Below are positions 1 through 8,198 of a stretch of 18,811 nt of DNA, piece after piece. The notes below the pieces were generated by a model that was given only the letters and a program-made list of their open reading frames with translations, made no database searches and was not told the origin of the DNA. Positions within the stretch are counted from its first letter, which is position 1. Each line of letters starts with the position of its first letter. The DNA lies in assembly GCA_044347745.1 (NCBI GenBank), contig JBIKUD010000048.1, positions 1-18,811 on the forward strand. The letters are read 5' to 3'. The position numbers and the translations under genes are program-made. The DNA comes from JAIBBV01 sp044347745 (GTDB taxonomy: Bacteria; Bdellovibrionota_C; UBA2361; JAFLCA01).

Positions 1-444
1 AAGCTGTAGGTGTTCTGCCGAAAACGTGAGTGCATTAACCGAATTCAGCGCTGAACGCGAACGAGCTGTCGTGGCTCCGAAAAAGTCGATTTCCCAATTT
101 AGGTCTGCGCCAATTGTTCCCGAGTTGCTGATAAACGGACTACCCTGTAAATCATTTCCTCGGTATCCCTGTCCAATAAGTGCGAGGTCCGGCCAAAGCC
201 GTGAGCGTGCCTCTCGTGCTAGCGCCCGTCCCTCACGGAGCCGTGCTGCGGCGATGGCAAGGTCTTGATTGTGTTCGATAGCTTGCGGCGCAAGTATGGG
301 AATGAGCGAATCGGTGAAGCTAGTAAGCCAGGTTGGGACTATTATCTCCTTCCTTGGTATCGGGTGCGTATTGCTTGGTTCCCGCAGTGCACAACTGCAG
401 AGTGTCAAAACGAGAGCGAGCAAGATGCTTTTGTAGCGGTTCAT
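1..444 (-). CDS. NodT/TolC-family outer-membrane efflux lipoprotein (N-terminal part, cut by window edge)
   Basis: The first 148 codons of a gene that runs off the left edge. The start ATG (444-442) shares one base with the stop of the upstream membrane fusion gene (TGATG), so translation is probably coupled. Residues 1-18 form a lipoprotein signal peptide: N-terminal Arg/Lys, a Leu/Ile/Val-rich core and the lipobox L-C-S-C with Cys18 as lipid acceptor. Further on come a helical stretch typical of the first periplasmic helix of outer-membrane factors (HNQDLAIAAARLREGRALA) and the motif LNWEIDFFG, matching the family's W-E-(L/I)-D-hydrophobic-F-G signature. Such proteins form the trimeric outer-membrane channel of tripartite exporters. 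As last gene of the permease-ATPase-fusion operon it would complete the pump. The substrate cannot be read from the sequence. Confidence 0.9.
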   Translation of the reverse strand, partial: MNRYKSILLALVLTLCSCALREPSNTHPIPRKEIIVPTWLTSFTDSLIPILAPQAIEHNQDLAIAAARLREGRALAREARSRLWPDLALIGQGYRGNDLQGSPFISNSGTIGADLNWEIDFFGATTARSRSALNSVNALTFSAEHLQL

Positions 445-1346
445 CACGGTGTTGTCCCTCCACCGATGTACACATCAAGAAACTGCCCGGCAAACCTGGC
501 CGGAGAGGATTCAGGTAGGGCATAGATGATCTGCAGCACCCGAGTGTCAACGCGCTGACCAGCCACAGCGAGGAATTGTTTTGGTCGGACATATGGCTCA
601 AAACGTACAAATTCAAGGGGAATTCTAGAAATGGTGTCGCTACGTAGCACCCCATAGGCGGGCTGTGTAGGTGAGATTCCCCCAACAAGCTCTTCATCGA
701 TTTCAACTCGTACATGCATGCGTGAAAGGTCGCCAAGACGGATGAGCGGCGGGTTTATGAGCCCGCTTGGGGCAAACTCACCAACACGCACATTTACTTC
801 AAGGACAGTCCCGCCTATGGGAGCCCGTATGTCGAGTCGTGCCTTGGTAACAAGCGCTTGGTTTAGAAGTTGCTTCACTTCTTCGGAACGTGCTTCGGCG
901 CGGCGTAAGCCAAACTTACGGGCGTTAAAGTCATCGCGCGCAACGGCTCTTTGATCTGCAACTGATGCAACAGCATCAAATTGCGCCGCTGCGTTAGCCT
1001 GCTCTGCTTCCACAGCTCGAACTTGTGCCTTAAGCACTTCAATTTGTGCATCAATGTCTCGTTGATCAAGTGAAAAGAGCAGATCTCCGGCTGCCACCTT
1101 TGTGCCTACGCTGGTATGTACTGCTCGAACCACTCCAGGCAGCTCTGTGGCTACGGCGATAAACTCGCTGCGTGGCTCAATTACTCCAATTCCAGCGATA
1201 CCTGCTGGGAAATCCATGGTAGGAGGCGGTACCACTGGGTTACGCGGTGTTGTGGTTGGTCGACCAAAGACGATGTAGAGCGCGAAGGCAAGCGATAGTG
1301 CTCCAAGCGTAGGTAAGTTAAAACGCGGACGAAAGCGGGTAAGCAT
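444..1346 (-). CDS. HlyD/DevB-type periplasmic membrane fusion protein of an ABC exporter
   Basis: 300 residues. An N-terminal hydrophobic segment at about residues 11-28 anchors the protein in the inner membrane. A first lipoyl-like half follows (GVVRAVHTSVGTKVAAGDLLFSLD, about residues 71-94), then an Ala/Glu-rich coiled-coil hairpin (about 96-167), the second lipoyl half (DIRAPIGGTVLEVNVRVGE, about 172-190) and a beta-barrel region. This is the standard adaptor order. It bridges the FtsX-like permease and the outer-membrane lipoprotein encoded on either side. The start at 1346 follows an AAGGA at suitable spacing and lies two bases after the ATPase stop codon. The Gly-x-Gly-x-Ile-Glu-Pro opening before the first lipoyl half resembles DevB-type adaptors, so a DevBCA-like exporter is the closest match, but this is inferred from resemblance. 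Confidence 0.9.
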   Translation of the reverse strand: MLTRFRPRFNLPTLGALSLAFALYIVFGRPTTTPRNPVVPPPTMDFPAGIAGIGVIEPRSEFIAVATELPGVVRAVHTSVGTKVAAGDLLFSLDQRDIDAQIEVLKAQVRAVEAEQANAAAQFDAVASVADQRAVARDDFNARKFGLRRAEARSEEVKQLLNQALVTKARLDIRAPIGGTVLEVNVRVGEFAPSGLINPPLIRLGDLSRMHVRVEIDEELVGGISPTQPAYGVLRSDTISRIPLEFVRFEPYVRPKQFLAVAGQRVDTRVLQIIYALPESSPARFAGQFLDVYIGGGTTP

Positions 1347-1348
1347 AA

Positions 1349-2095
1349 TTACGATTCCTTAAGGTGCTCGGTTTGATTGTCGAGTTCTGCTCTTAAATCG
1401 TTCGGCGGTGGAGGTGCTGCGCCGTCTTTGACGATGCGTCCATCGCTCATCTCGATTATCCGATCGGCAAAGTGAAAAATTCGAGAGTCGTGGGTGACGA
1501 TAAGCACCGCACGTTCGGGAGATTTTGCGCGTTCGCGGAGAATATTCATGACAGCTAAGCCAGTACGAGCATCCAAAGCAGCGGTTGGTTCATCGCAGAC
1601 CAGTAAGTCGGGGTTGTGAATGAGAGCCCGTGCAATTGCCACTCGCTGCTGCTGCCCGCCAGAGAGCTGGCGAGGGAGTTTTGCACAATGTTCAGCCATG
1701 CCAATGCCCGCCAAAACTGCTGTCGCGGATGCTTCTGCTTCAGCGTCCGGTACGCCATCGGCAAGTAGTGGAATAGCGGCGTTTTCTGCTGCAGTTAATG
1801 CGGGCATGAGGTTGTACTGCTGAAAGATAAATCCAATACGGCGACGGCGCAAAACTGCCTTCTCGGAGTCCCGTAATTGACTGAGTGGCGTGCCAAAAAG
1901 TGTAACGTTTCCGCTCGTCGGTGACAGAATGCCGGTCAATATTGAAAGCAGTGTTGTTTTGCCACATCCAGAGGGTCCCACAAGCATGGTGAGCTCACCG
2001 CGTCGAATTGCGATTGAAACGTTGTCGAGCACGCGTAATGCCGTGTCCTCAAGGGGGAAGTCTTTAACGATATTAAAAGCTTCAACCGCGTACAT
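1349..2095 (-). CDS. MacB/DevA/LolD-type ABC exporter ATPase
   Basis: 248 residues from the chosen ATG at 2095. That ATG has AGAGG seven bases upstream and lies one base past the permease stop; a longer reading from 2125 would overlap the permease and has no better start. All nucleotide-binding motifs are intact: Walker A GPSGCGKTT (residues 40-48), Q-loop Gln92 in FQQYNL, signature LSGGQ (144-148), Walker B LLVCDE (164-169) and switch His202. The RRIGFIFQQYNLMPALTAAEN segment is characteristic of the MacB/LolD/DevA branch, which powers mechanotransmission through FtsX-type permeases rather than transport through a substrate channel. The C-terminal tail from about residue 226 is Pro-rich and then acidic and is not needed for the fold. 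Confidence 0.93.
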   Translation of the reverse strand: MYAVEAFNIVKDFPLEDTALRVLDNVSIAIRRGELTMLVGPSGCGKTTLLSILTGILSPTSGNVTLFGTPLSQLRDSEKAVLRRRRIGFIFQQYNLMPALTAAENAAIPLLADGVPDAEAEASATAVLAGIGMAEHCAKLPRQLSGGQQQRVAIARALIHNPDLLVCDEPTAALDARTGLAVMNILRERAKSPERAVLIVTHDSRIFHFADRIIEMSDGRIVKDGAAPPPPNDLRAELDNQTEHLKES

Positions 2096-2096
2096 G

Positions 2097-3236
2097 CTAA
2101 CCTCTAAACACCATGGCTGGGTCAAGTCGAAAAACTTTGCGCAAACTTGCCACGATAGAAATCAGAATGACCAAGCCAATGACAGAAGCTACGCCCAGCA
2201 TCACTTGCCAATAGAGCACAAAGCCGCGAAGTGCAGGTGCATTTCGAGTCAGGTGAAAAAATAGGGCCGTGACTCCAATGCCTAGGCTGTACCCGATGGT
2301 TCCAACCAGCAAAGCTTGAGAAACTACCATGGAGAACAGTTGTCGATTCGTCACCCCAATGGCTTTCATAGCGCCAAATTGCTTCAAGTTCTCAATCACA
2401 AAAATATAGAAAGTCATGCCGGTAATGGCGGCTCCAATAATTACACTGAGCGTAATGGTAATGCCGAAATTTATGGGAATGCCGGTGCGCTGCAGGATGT
2501 AGGAGATGCTGCGCCAGGCAAATTCATGCTGAGTAAGGACCTGGAGCCCAGTCACAGATTCAATGCGCTTCTGAACCGTGGCCCGATCTTCACCGGGAGC
2601 TACTTTAACTAAAATAAATGGCAGCTTGTTCCTCGTAGGAGGAGTCAGCTCCAGAGCTGTGGTGTAGGAAACAAAGAGTATTGGAAAGGTGAGGAAAGTT
2701 GACATTGTTTCGCAGATGCCGTCCACGATGAGGCGGTTATCATTGAGCTCAATCGCCTTACCTCGCTGAAGCGGCTCTCCTGGCCAAGTAAACTTAAAGC
2801 CGGCCGAGTCCATGATGGCAAGCTGTGGGCGTTGAATGGCACGTTCTTCTCCAAGAATCATGCGTGGGCACATTCCAACCAGCGTGACGTCATCAACGCC
2901 GATTAACTGGACCTGCTGCGTGAGTCCGTCGGGCATGCGAATGGTTGAAACGCCTTTGTAGAAGGGGACAGCCCAGTGGACTCCGGGAACGGAGCGTACA
3001 GTGTAGAGCTCGGTTTGGCGCATCGGTTCAATCTCTTCAATATAGCGAACTCGAGGATCCATAACCCACAGGTCTGGTTCGGTAACTGAATAGATTGCGC
3101 TGGCATTACGAGCCATGATGCCCACAAAAATTGAGACCTGCTGTGACATCAGCAGAGTGGCGAAGGCTACGCCAAAAATCAGACCCAGGTATTTTGCTCG
3201 GTCTCCCCGAAGCATTTTTAGTGCAATGCGGCGCAT
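2097..3236 (-). CDS. FtsX/DevC-type ABC exporter permease
   Basis: 379 residues with the MacB/FtsX topology. One transmembrane helix lies near residues 14-36, then a periplasmic domain of roughly 220 residues, then three helices at about 262-285, 303-328 and 341-366. The cytoplasmic loop ENLKQFGAMKAIGVTNRQL after the second helix is the family's coupling motif. The C-terminus FRLDPAMVFRG closely resembles the end of DevC permeases (xxLEPAIVFR). It is the first gene of the operon, with 104 bases between its ATG and the nearest base of the predicted promoter and operator sites' outer boundary at about 3340; the promoter itself sits 33-62 bases upstream. It probably works as a dimer with the ATPase encoded one base downstream. 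Confidence in family is high, in substrate none. Confidence 0.9.
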   Translation of the reverse strand: MRRIALKMLRGDRAKYLGLIFGVAFATLLMSQQVSIFVGIMARNASAIYSVTEPDLWVMDPRVRYIEEIEPMRQTELYTVRSVPGVHWAVPFYKGVSTIRMPDGLTQQVQLIGVDDVTLVGMCPRMILGEERAIQRPQLAIMDSAGFKFTWPGEPLQRGKAIELNDNRLIVDGICETMSTFLTFPILFVSYTTALELTPPTRNKLPFILVKVAPGEDRATVQKRIESVTGLQVLTQHEFAWRSISYILQRTGIPINFGITITLSVIIGAAITGMTFYIFVIENLKQFGAMKAIGVTNRQLFSMVVSQALLVGTIGYSLGIGVTALFFHLTRNAPALRGFVLYWQVMLGVASVIGLVILISIVASLRKVFRLDPAMVFRG

Positions 3237-3255
3237 TTGTGAGCTTGTTTAATAA

Positions 3256-3302
3256 GATACTATTGAGTATCATAAATGTATATTAATGGTACTGTCAAGT
3301 AC
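3256..3302. promoter_or_regulatory. Two TACT-N4-AGTA inverted-repeat operators, likely TetR-family binding sites
   Basis: Two perfect inverted repeats share the core TACT-N4-AGTA. The left one is GATACT-attg-AGTATC (3256-3271, six-base arms). The right one is GTACT-gtca-AGTAC (3289-3302, five-base arms). Their centres are 32 bases apart, close to three helical turns. The right site overlaps the -35 box of the leftward promoter and the left site covers its -10 box and start region. The adjacent divergent TetR-family gene is the obvious candidate regulator. The inverted repeats are seen directly; the protein that binds them is inferred. Confidence 0.65.
3269..3298 (-). promoter_or_regulatory. 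Sigma-70-type promoter of the exporter operon
   Basis: Reading the minus strand, a consensus -35 TTGACA (3298-3293) is followed after 18 bases by TATGAT (3274-3269). Transcription would start around 3262, about 26 bases upstream of the permease ATG at 3236. The -35 box is a perfect consensus match and the -10 differs from TATAAT at one position. Both boxes overlap the inverted-repeat operators, so a bound repressor should block polymerase. Confidence 0.6.
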
Positions 3303-3382
3303 TGTTAATGCCGAAAAATTTCTTAAGTGACTAAAACCGTTTGTATTCAAAGAAGATAGGACCTGTCCCCGGAACTTTGCTT

Positions 3383-4048
3383 ATGAGCTCATTACCTTCG
3401 CATAAACGTGCTGCGCCACGGCGCTCTCGAGGGCGCCCGGTCAACGCTATGCGGCGGGAGGAGATCCTTGATGTTGCTGGAAAGTTATTCCTTGAACGTG
3501 GGTATCAACGCACGACCATCGATGAGCTTGCAAAACGGCTTGGTATGTCAAAACTTACCTTATACTCTCGCTTCGCCGATAAAGAAGCGTTGTTTTCAGC
3601 AGTTATCGAGTCAAAATGCCACGAGTATATCCCGGCGAATCTCTTTGCCGGGTTGGAAGGGGTGCCTGTTCGCGATTTTTTAATGGGCGTTGCTCGAGGC
3701 CTTTGCCGGCTCTTGGTAAGTGATGATGCAACCAAGATGGAGCGGCTGATCATGACAGAGGGGCCTGAGCGCACCAGGCTCGCACACATTTTTTTTGAGG
3801 CAGGTCCTCTGCGGGTCAAACGCATGATTGCCTCTGAGCTGGTGCGTTACCGTAATCTTGGAGAACTTGAGTTTGTTGATGCTACCTTAGCTACAAACCT
3901 CTTTTCCGCCCTCATTCGAGGATCTGATCTCTGTATGCGTCGGATGATGTTAGGAACAGCGGCGCCGGGGGGAACAGAAGTGGAAAATTATTGTCAGGCA
4001 GTTGTTGACGTTTTTTTGCTCGCGCATAGCCCGCGCAAAAGCCGCTGA
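3383..4048 (+). CDS. TetR/AcrR-family transcriptional regulator
   Basis: 221 residues from the ATG at 3383. A TTG at 3341 would add 14 residues but has no ribosome binding site. A basic N-terminal arm (about residues 9-25) precedes the TetR DNA-binding domain (about 26-72), with the conserved pattern ILDVAGKLFLERGYQRTTIDELAKRLGMSKLTLYSRFADKEALF. The rest is an all-helical ligand and dimerisation domain, residues about 80-215, which varies too much to name a ligand. It is transcribed divergently from the exporter operon, and the shared intergenic region holds two matching inverted repeats over the exporter promoter. It most likely represses the exporter and responds to its substrate. Length is normal for the family. 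Confidence 0.92.
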   Translation: MSSLPSHKRAAPRRSRGRPVNAMRREEILDVAGKLFLERGYQRTTIDELAKRLGMSKLTLYSRFADKEALFSAVIESKCHEYIPANLFAGLEGVPVRDFLMGVARGLCRLLVSDDATKMERLIMTEGPERTRLAHIFFEAGPLRVKRMIASELVRYRNLGELEFVDATLATNLFSALIRGSDLCMRRMMLGTAAPGGTEVENYCQAVVDVFLLAHSPRKSR

Positions 4049-4055
4049 ACCTGGG

Positions 4056-5069
4056 CTAATACTTCTGGGCAAGTGACATTGCTACTAACTTGGCTACGGC
4101 GCGGCACTCCTCCGCAGTAAATCTTCGTGGACCGCACCCAAGACGATTAAAATTTCCTCCCCAGGTGCTTATCGGTTCCCCTTGGTCCAAAGAGATTCTC
4201 ATTTTATTTAAGTAAGCCGCCGTTTCTGCCAAGCCTTTTGTGGGCTCAAGCATAGCTATTTCAGGGCTTCCTGCAAAAACTGAAACTATACCTAATTGTG
4301 GTCGAGCGACTACGCAGATATGGGCCTGGCATATAGTATCACTAAGCCCGCAAAAAGTTGGGGGATGAAATCCTGTCGGATCAAGTTCTTCCACCAAGCT
4401 AATAGTAGCCATCGCGCCTTCTACAATGGCTCTAGGGAAAGTTGCTGCCCGAACCGCTCGCTCGCGTTCTTTTTGGAGGATAGAATCAAACTGGTTTAAA
4501 TCTTTTGCATGTAAAATATGCTGAAGGTGCTGAGCCAACAGAACAGTTTGAGCCGCTTTGGGAAGCTGCGAAGCACAGTAGTTAGCAATCGCGAGAGCCT
4601 GTCCTTCTAAGGAGTCTAATTTAGGCCAGCCGTGAACAAGGTCTTTTAAAAAAGCATCTGTTGCTTTTGCAAACTTGAGTAAGTTTATTCCTCCTGGGGT
4701 GAGGTCGTGCTCGTCGCGAATAAATAGGCCTTTGAGGGAAAGTAGCGCAAAGGCTTTGCCGACGTTTCCAGACTCGCTGATAACCAGTTTTAGTTCCTTG
4801 TCCCAGAATGTCGCTCTCTCCTCAAAGGAGTGCTGCGTATAGCCAATAGTATGATTTTGTTTTGGGTCAATTTGAAGGTAGCCAGGGGAGCTCAGATCCG
4901 AGCTTTCTTTCGCAGATACAAAGTTTGTGGCTACGAGCACGGCACTTGGGTCATTTTGAAAAATCAAAGCTTCTGAGGGACTGTGAACAGTAACAGCGGA
5001 TGCCTGAGCAATGTGACCAGAAAAGTTAGGGAAATTAGGTAGTTGAGTAGCCGTTTGGGTGCTGGTCAT
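4056..5069 (-). CDS. Hypothetical protein, 337 residues, no recognised family
   Basis: I do not recognise this protein. The frame stays open upstream to 5228, but I place the start at the ATG at 5069: the longer version overlaps the divergent glycosyltransferase gene, and a good promoter for this gene lies inside the extra stretch. No signal peptide or transmembrane segment is evident, so it is probably cytoplasmic. The middle part (about residues 115-235) is helical; the C-terminal third is richer in Gly and Cys (LSDTICQAHICVVARPQLGIVSVFAGS, then WGGNFNRLGCGPRRF). The C-terminal layout is vaguely like a GAF/IclR-type sensor fold, but I would not assign that. No good Shine-Dalgarno precedes the start. 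It converges with the TetR gene, seven bases separating their ends. Confidence 0.75.
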   Translation of the reverse strand: MTSTQTATQLPNFPNFSGHIAQASAVTVHSPSEALIFQNDPSAVLVATNFVSAKESSDLSSPGYLQIDPKQNHTIGYTQHSFEERATFWDKELKLVISESGNVGKAFALLSLKGLFIRDEHDLTPGGINLLKFAKATDAFLKDLVHGWPKLDSLEGQALAIANYCASQLPKAAQTVLLAQHLQHILHAKDLNQFDSILQKERERAVRAATFPRAIVEGAMATISLVEELDPTGFHPPTFCGLSDTICQAHICVVARPQLGIVSVFAGSPEIAMLEPTKGLAETAAYLNKMRISLDQGEPISTWGGNFNRLGCGPRRFTAEECRAVAKLVAMSLAQKY

Positions 5070-5100
5070 CGAAGTTTTTAGTGAATTTTTAGGCCCATAA

Positions 5101-5129
5101 ATAATAGCAATACTGGGGTTCCTACTCAA
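5101..5129 (-). promoter_or_regulatory. Putative sigma-70 promoter of the hypothetical gene
   Basis: On the minus strand TTGAGT (5129-5124) is followed after 17 bases by TATTAT (5106-5101). A start near 5094 would leave a leader of about 25 bases before the ATG at 5069. This supports the shorter start of that gene, because the promoter would lie within the coding region of any longer version. Confidence 0.4.
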
Positions 5130-5207
5130 AATTATGGCGAGGTAGGCTTTTTGAGCTTGAGTCGGACCTAGTTTCAAACAGTGGCAGTGTTCGGGTAGGC
5201 TAGGGGG

Positions 5208-6719
5208 ATGTCGCTTGAACCAACTCAATCATCCCAACCATACTCACGTGAACAGCTAGCGCAGTGGGCTTTTTTTCTTGTCACTATCGTTGGCTTATTT
5301 TTCTCCTCGTTCTTTTTTATACCGCTTTGGATCGATGAGAATATTTCTGCTTGGATAATTTCAGCGCCTGATCTCATGCAAGTTGGTTCTCGCGCATGGG
5401 AATTTCAGGGGCAGTCACCCTTGTATTATTGGCTTCTGTGGTTGTGGTCTGCACTTTTTGGTCAGAGCGAAACTGCTTTCCGCTCTTTTTCACTTGCGTG
5501 CCTAATCGGCTCGGGAGTTCTGGTTTTTAAGCTTATACACACTCACCTCAATTTGCCGCGCTCTGCTGCCCTGATTGGGGTCCTCGTTTTGCTTTCCTCC
5601 CAAAGGTTTGTGTGGATGATCTCGGCGCGACCGTACGCCCTTGGGTTCTTCTTTTGTGTGCTCTCAGCCTATTTTGTCCTTTGTTATATGCGTGACGGAC
5701 AGCGTACGCATTTTTGGGGGGCGATTGTAAGTACTGCTTTAATTTTGTACTCCCATTCCTTTTTCTTGGGTTTTTTAGGTGCGCATTATCTCTTAGTCCT
5801 TTGGCATCAAAAATATACCTGGACTAAACTTGGATTGAAGATAGCGCAAATACATCTAGTGGCGCTGTTTCTATTTATTCCAGGTATTTTTCAACTTTGG
5901 CACCTGAGTGGGCGCACGGAAGTTTTGCAATTTGATCCAATGCCCCACGTCAGTGAAATGCTTCTCAGTATAGGTGGAGCATATGTGCCGCGAAGCTTAT
6001 TTGTGGCCTTTTTTATCACTATAGTATTCGTGGCTTTTGTGTTGAAAGGCACTTCAATTGGGCCTAGTCGTGTAGGACGAAGCACCTGGTTTTCATTACT
6101 TTTGTGGTTAGTCCTTCCGCCTCTTGGTTTGTATCTGCTGTGTCTTCTGTTTGATCTTTCCATTTTTAAAAGCCGCTACTATGTGTGGAATACCATAGCG
6201 CTATCGTTTGCTTACGCGGCTTTTGTCGCGTCCTTCAGAGAAGAGAAAGGTCGTACTGTAGCTTTAATGATTCTTTGCGCGACCTTGTTGTTTGAGCAGT
6301 CGGGTAGAGGCTGGCGAGATGAAGGCTGGGCCTCTGCGCTGGCTACTGTTCAAGGTATTCAAAATAAGTCAGAGATCCCCTTAGTTTTACAGCCCGGGCT
6401 GGTTGAATCTCGCGAGCTAAACTGGATTAAAGATGAACATAAACGCGAATATCTCAAATCTCCGATCGCCTATTACGCTCCAAGTGCAAATCCAATTTTG
6501 TTGCCCCGATTTCTTCTTACTGATGCCGAGAAAGATTTCGCGCGAGAACATCTACCGCCCAGCACTTTTTTACTTCTAGCTTATAAACCTAGTCAGTCGT
6601 TGTTTAAATTTATCGCCGAACAAGGTTACGCACGTATTCATGAATATCAAGTCGATCAGGAAGTGCAGTTGGTGCGGTTTGAAAAAGTAGCCGCTAAGCA
6701 GGTTATAGCCGTCGAGTAG
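5208..6719 (+). CDS. GT-C fold membrane glycosyltransferase (GT39/PMT_2-like)
   Basis: 503 residues. The first transmembrane helix (about residues 18-41) is followed by WIDEN with Asp43-Glu44. That matches the acidic pair in the first periplasmic loop of PMT/ArnT-type GT-C enzymes, where the Asp is catalytic. A hydrophobic region of roughly ten helices runs to about residue 360, with short aromatic loops such as GQSPLYYWLLWLW and ISARPYALG typical of the family. A soluble C-terminal domain of about 130 residues follows. Such enzymes take a sugar from a polyprenyl-phosphate donor and transfer it to protein, lipid A or another acceptor outside the inner membrane. Donor and acceptor cannot be read here. 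It stands alone, divergent from the hypothetical gene and convergent with pdxT. The chosen ATG directly follows a G-rich run (TAGGGGG), an imperfectly spaced ribosome site. Confidence 0.8.
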   Translation: MSLEPTQSSQPYSREQLAQWAFFLVTIVGLFFSSFFFIPLWIDENISAWIISAPDLMQVGSRAWEFQGQSPLYYWLLWLWSALFGQSETAFRSFSLACLIGSGVLVFKLIHTHLNLPRSAALIGVLVLLSSQRFVWMISARPYALGFFFCVLSAYFVLCYMRDGQRTHFWGAIVSTALILYSHSFFLGFLGAHYLLVLWHQKYTWTKLGLKIAQIHLVALFLFIPGIFQLWHLSGRTEVLQFDPMPHVSEMLLSIGGAYVPRSLFVAFFITIVFVAFVLKGTSIGPSRVGRSTWFSLLLWLVLPPLGLYLLCLLFDLSIFKSRYYVWNTIALSFAYAAFVASFREEKGRTVALMILCATLLFEQSGRGWRDEGWASALATVQGIQNKSEIPLVLQPGLVESRELNWIKDEHKREYLKSPIAYYAPSANPILLPRFLLTDAEKDFAREHLPPSTFLLLAYKPSQSLFKFIAEQGYARIHEYQVDQEVQLVRFEKVAAKQVIAVE

Positions 6720-6761
6720 CGTTCTTCTGCTTGCTGTCAGAGTAGGATTAAGGCGAACAAA

Positions 6762-7316
6762 CTAAGCCGCGAGAAAGTATTTATGCACGCGGTCATCTGC
6801 TCCAAGTTCTACATGAAAGCTTGAAGCAAATATATTGCCTTGTCGCAGCATGACAGTTTGATTCTGGTGAGTTGCCAGTATTTGAACTTCGCTCGAAAGG
6901 GGTTCGAGAAGGGGGGCGCGGATAAAATCGACTTCAATTTCAGAGCCAACGTCAGTAATTGAAAGCCAAGCTTTGAATGAGTCAAGTTGGCTCCCATAAT
7001 GATTTCGGTAGGCTCGAATCTGAATAAGCCCAAGGCTATCCTGCGTTGGGTTTCTTACTTCAGAGGCAAGCAAAATGGCACCAGCGCAAATTCCCCACAC
7101 AGGTTTCTGTGCCGCAAATTCAATAAGCGGCGCCTGTAGTTTGCTGAGCGCAAGAAGCTTAAGCATGGTGCTGCTTTCTCCACCCGGCATAATCAGGCGT
7201 TCGCAGCCCGCAAGGTCAGCTGGGCTTTTCACTTCAATAGGTTCGGCGCCTAACTTTTGAAGCATCGCGCTATGGGGTGTTACAGCGCCCTGAAGCGCCA
7301 ATATACCAACGCGCAT
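6762..7316 (-). CDS. pdxT: Pyridoxal 5'-phosphate synthase glutaminase subunit PdxT
   Basis: 184 residues, normal for the family. It is a class I glutamine amidotransferase that releases ammonia from glutamine and hands it to PdxS. Seen directly: the N-terminal GILALQGA, the oxyanion-region motif PGGESSTM (residues 44-51), the nucleophile Cys77 in WGICAGA, and the His168-Glu170 pair in SFHVEL. This Cys-His-Glu triad corresponds to Cys79, His170 and Glu172 of the Bacillus subtilis enzyme. The Arg-Asn-x-Tyr-Gly loop (RNHYG) is also conserved. The gene starts three bases after the pdxS stop codon and is presumably translated from the same message. Confidence 0.97.
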   Translation of the reverse strand: MRVGILALQGAVTPHSAMLQKLGAEPIEVKSPADLAGCERLIMPGGESSTMLKLLALSKLQAPLIEFAAQKPVWGICAGAILLASEVRNPTQDSLGLIQIRAYRNHYGSQLDSFKAWLSITDVGSEIEVDFIRAPLLEPLSSEVQILATHQNQTVMLRQGNIFASSFHVELGADDRVHKYFLAA

Positions 7317-7319
7317 ATT

Positions 7320-8198
7320 TTACCACCCGCGCTCTGCCATGCGCTTGTCGAGCGGAATTTGAGCCAGATCTAATCCGCGCATAAATTTGCTGAGTCCTCG
7401 CGACACTTCAAGTAACTTTTGAGCGTCGTTATAAAAACAGGTAGCAGCTACTATAGCCTTCGCCAGTCTCACGGTATCTTTTTTGTCATCGGAGGCTTTA
7501 AAAATTCCTGACCCTACGAAGACAGATTCAGCGCCAAGTTGTCGCAGCATTGCAGCGTCTGCTGGCGTGGCTACGCCACCGGCTGCGAAGTTAGGCACAG
7601 GAAGCTTTTGGTCTTTTGCTACCAAGCGCACAAGTTCAAGAGGCACTCGATACTCATTTGCTTTCATATCAAGCACTGCATCAGATGCCTGAGAGAGTAA
7701 CTGAATTTCCTCATTTACTTGCCGAAGATGGCGTACTGCCTCAATAACATTTCCTGTTCCCGCTTCGCCTTTGGTGCGAATAAGCGCGGCACCTTCATTA
7801 ATTCGCCGCAAGGCCTCCCCTAAATTGCAGGCTCCACAGACAAAAGGAGTTTTGAAATCAAACTTATGTACATGTTTTTGTGGATCAGCTGGAGTAAGTA
7901 CTTCGGACTCATCAATAAAGTCGATTCCGATTGATTCTAAAATTTGAGCCTCAGCAAAATGGCCAATACGCACCTTGGCCATTACAGGAATGCTGACTGC
8001 TCCTTTAATTGCTTCAATAATCTCGGGATCGGTCATGCGCGCTACGCCGCCATCTTTACGAATATCCGAAGGCACTCGTTCAAGCGCCATTACGGCAACC
8101 GCTCCTGCATCTTCAGCAATTTTAGCTTGTTCAACATTCACGACATCCATAATGACGCCGTTACAAAGCATGTGTGCGAGCCCAGTCTTTAAATCCAT
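7320..8198 (-). CDS. pdxS: Pyridoxal 5'-phosphate synthase subunit PdxS
   Basis: 292 residues, the usual length. The start at 8198 is fixed by an AAGGAG seven bases upstream; the frame stays open to 8255 but lacks a ribosome site there. PdxS is a (beta/alpha)8 barrel that makes PLP from ribose 5-phosphate, glyceraldehyde 3-phosphate and ammonia from PdxT. Key residues are intact: Asp18, Lys75 (VMAKVRIGH) and Lys143 (RTKGEAGTG), matching Asp24, Lys81 and Lys149 of the B. subtilis protein with a constant offset of six. The segment ALERVPSDIRKDGGVARM is a family hallmark. With pdxT it gives the deoxyxylulose-independent B6 route. It lies 123 bases downstream of the same-strand tRNA-Glu gene and could be partly co-transcribed. 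Confidence 0.98.
   Translation of the reverse strand: MDLKTGLAHMLCNGVIMDVVNVEQAKIAEDAGAVAVMALERVPSDIRKDGGVARMTDPEIIEAIKGAVSIPVMAKVRIGHFAEAQILESIGIDFIDESEVLTPADPQKHVHKFDFKTPFVCGACNLGEALRRINEGAALIRTKGEAGTGNVIEAVRHLRQVNEEIQLLSQASDAVLDMKANEYRVPLELVRLVAKDQKLPVPNFAAGGVATPADAAMLRQLGAESVFVGSGIFKASDDKKDTVRLAKAIVAATCFYNDAQKLLEVSRGLSKFMRGLDLAQIPLDKRMAERGW

Noticed and set aside
320..736. Open frame of 138 codons on the minus strand
   Set aside because: It overlaps the membrane fusion and efflux lipoprotein genes in another frame and shows no protein features; the frame beginning at 444 carries the real N-terminus with a lipobox.
3341..3382. TTG start at 3341 for the TetR-family gene
   Set aside because: No ribosome site and no conserved residues in the extra 14 codons; the ATG at 3383 is preferred.
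5070..5228. Extended N-terminus of the hypothetical protein from 5228
   Set aside because: It would overlap the start of the divergent glycosyltransferase gene and contain the likely promoter; the ATG at 5069 fits better.
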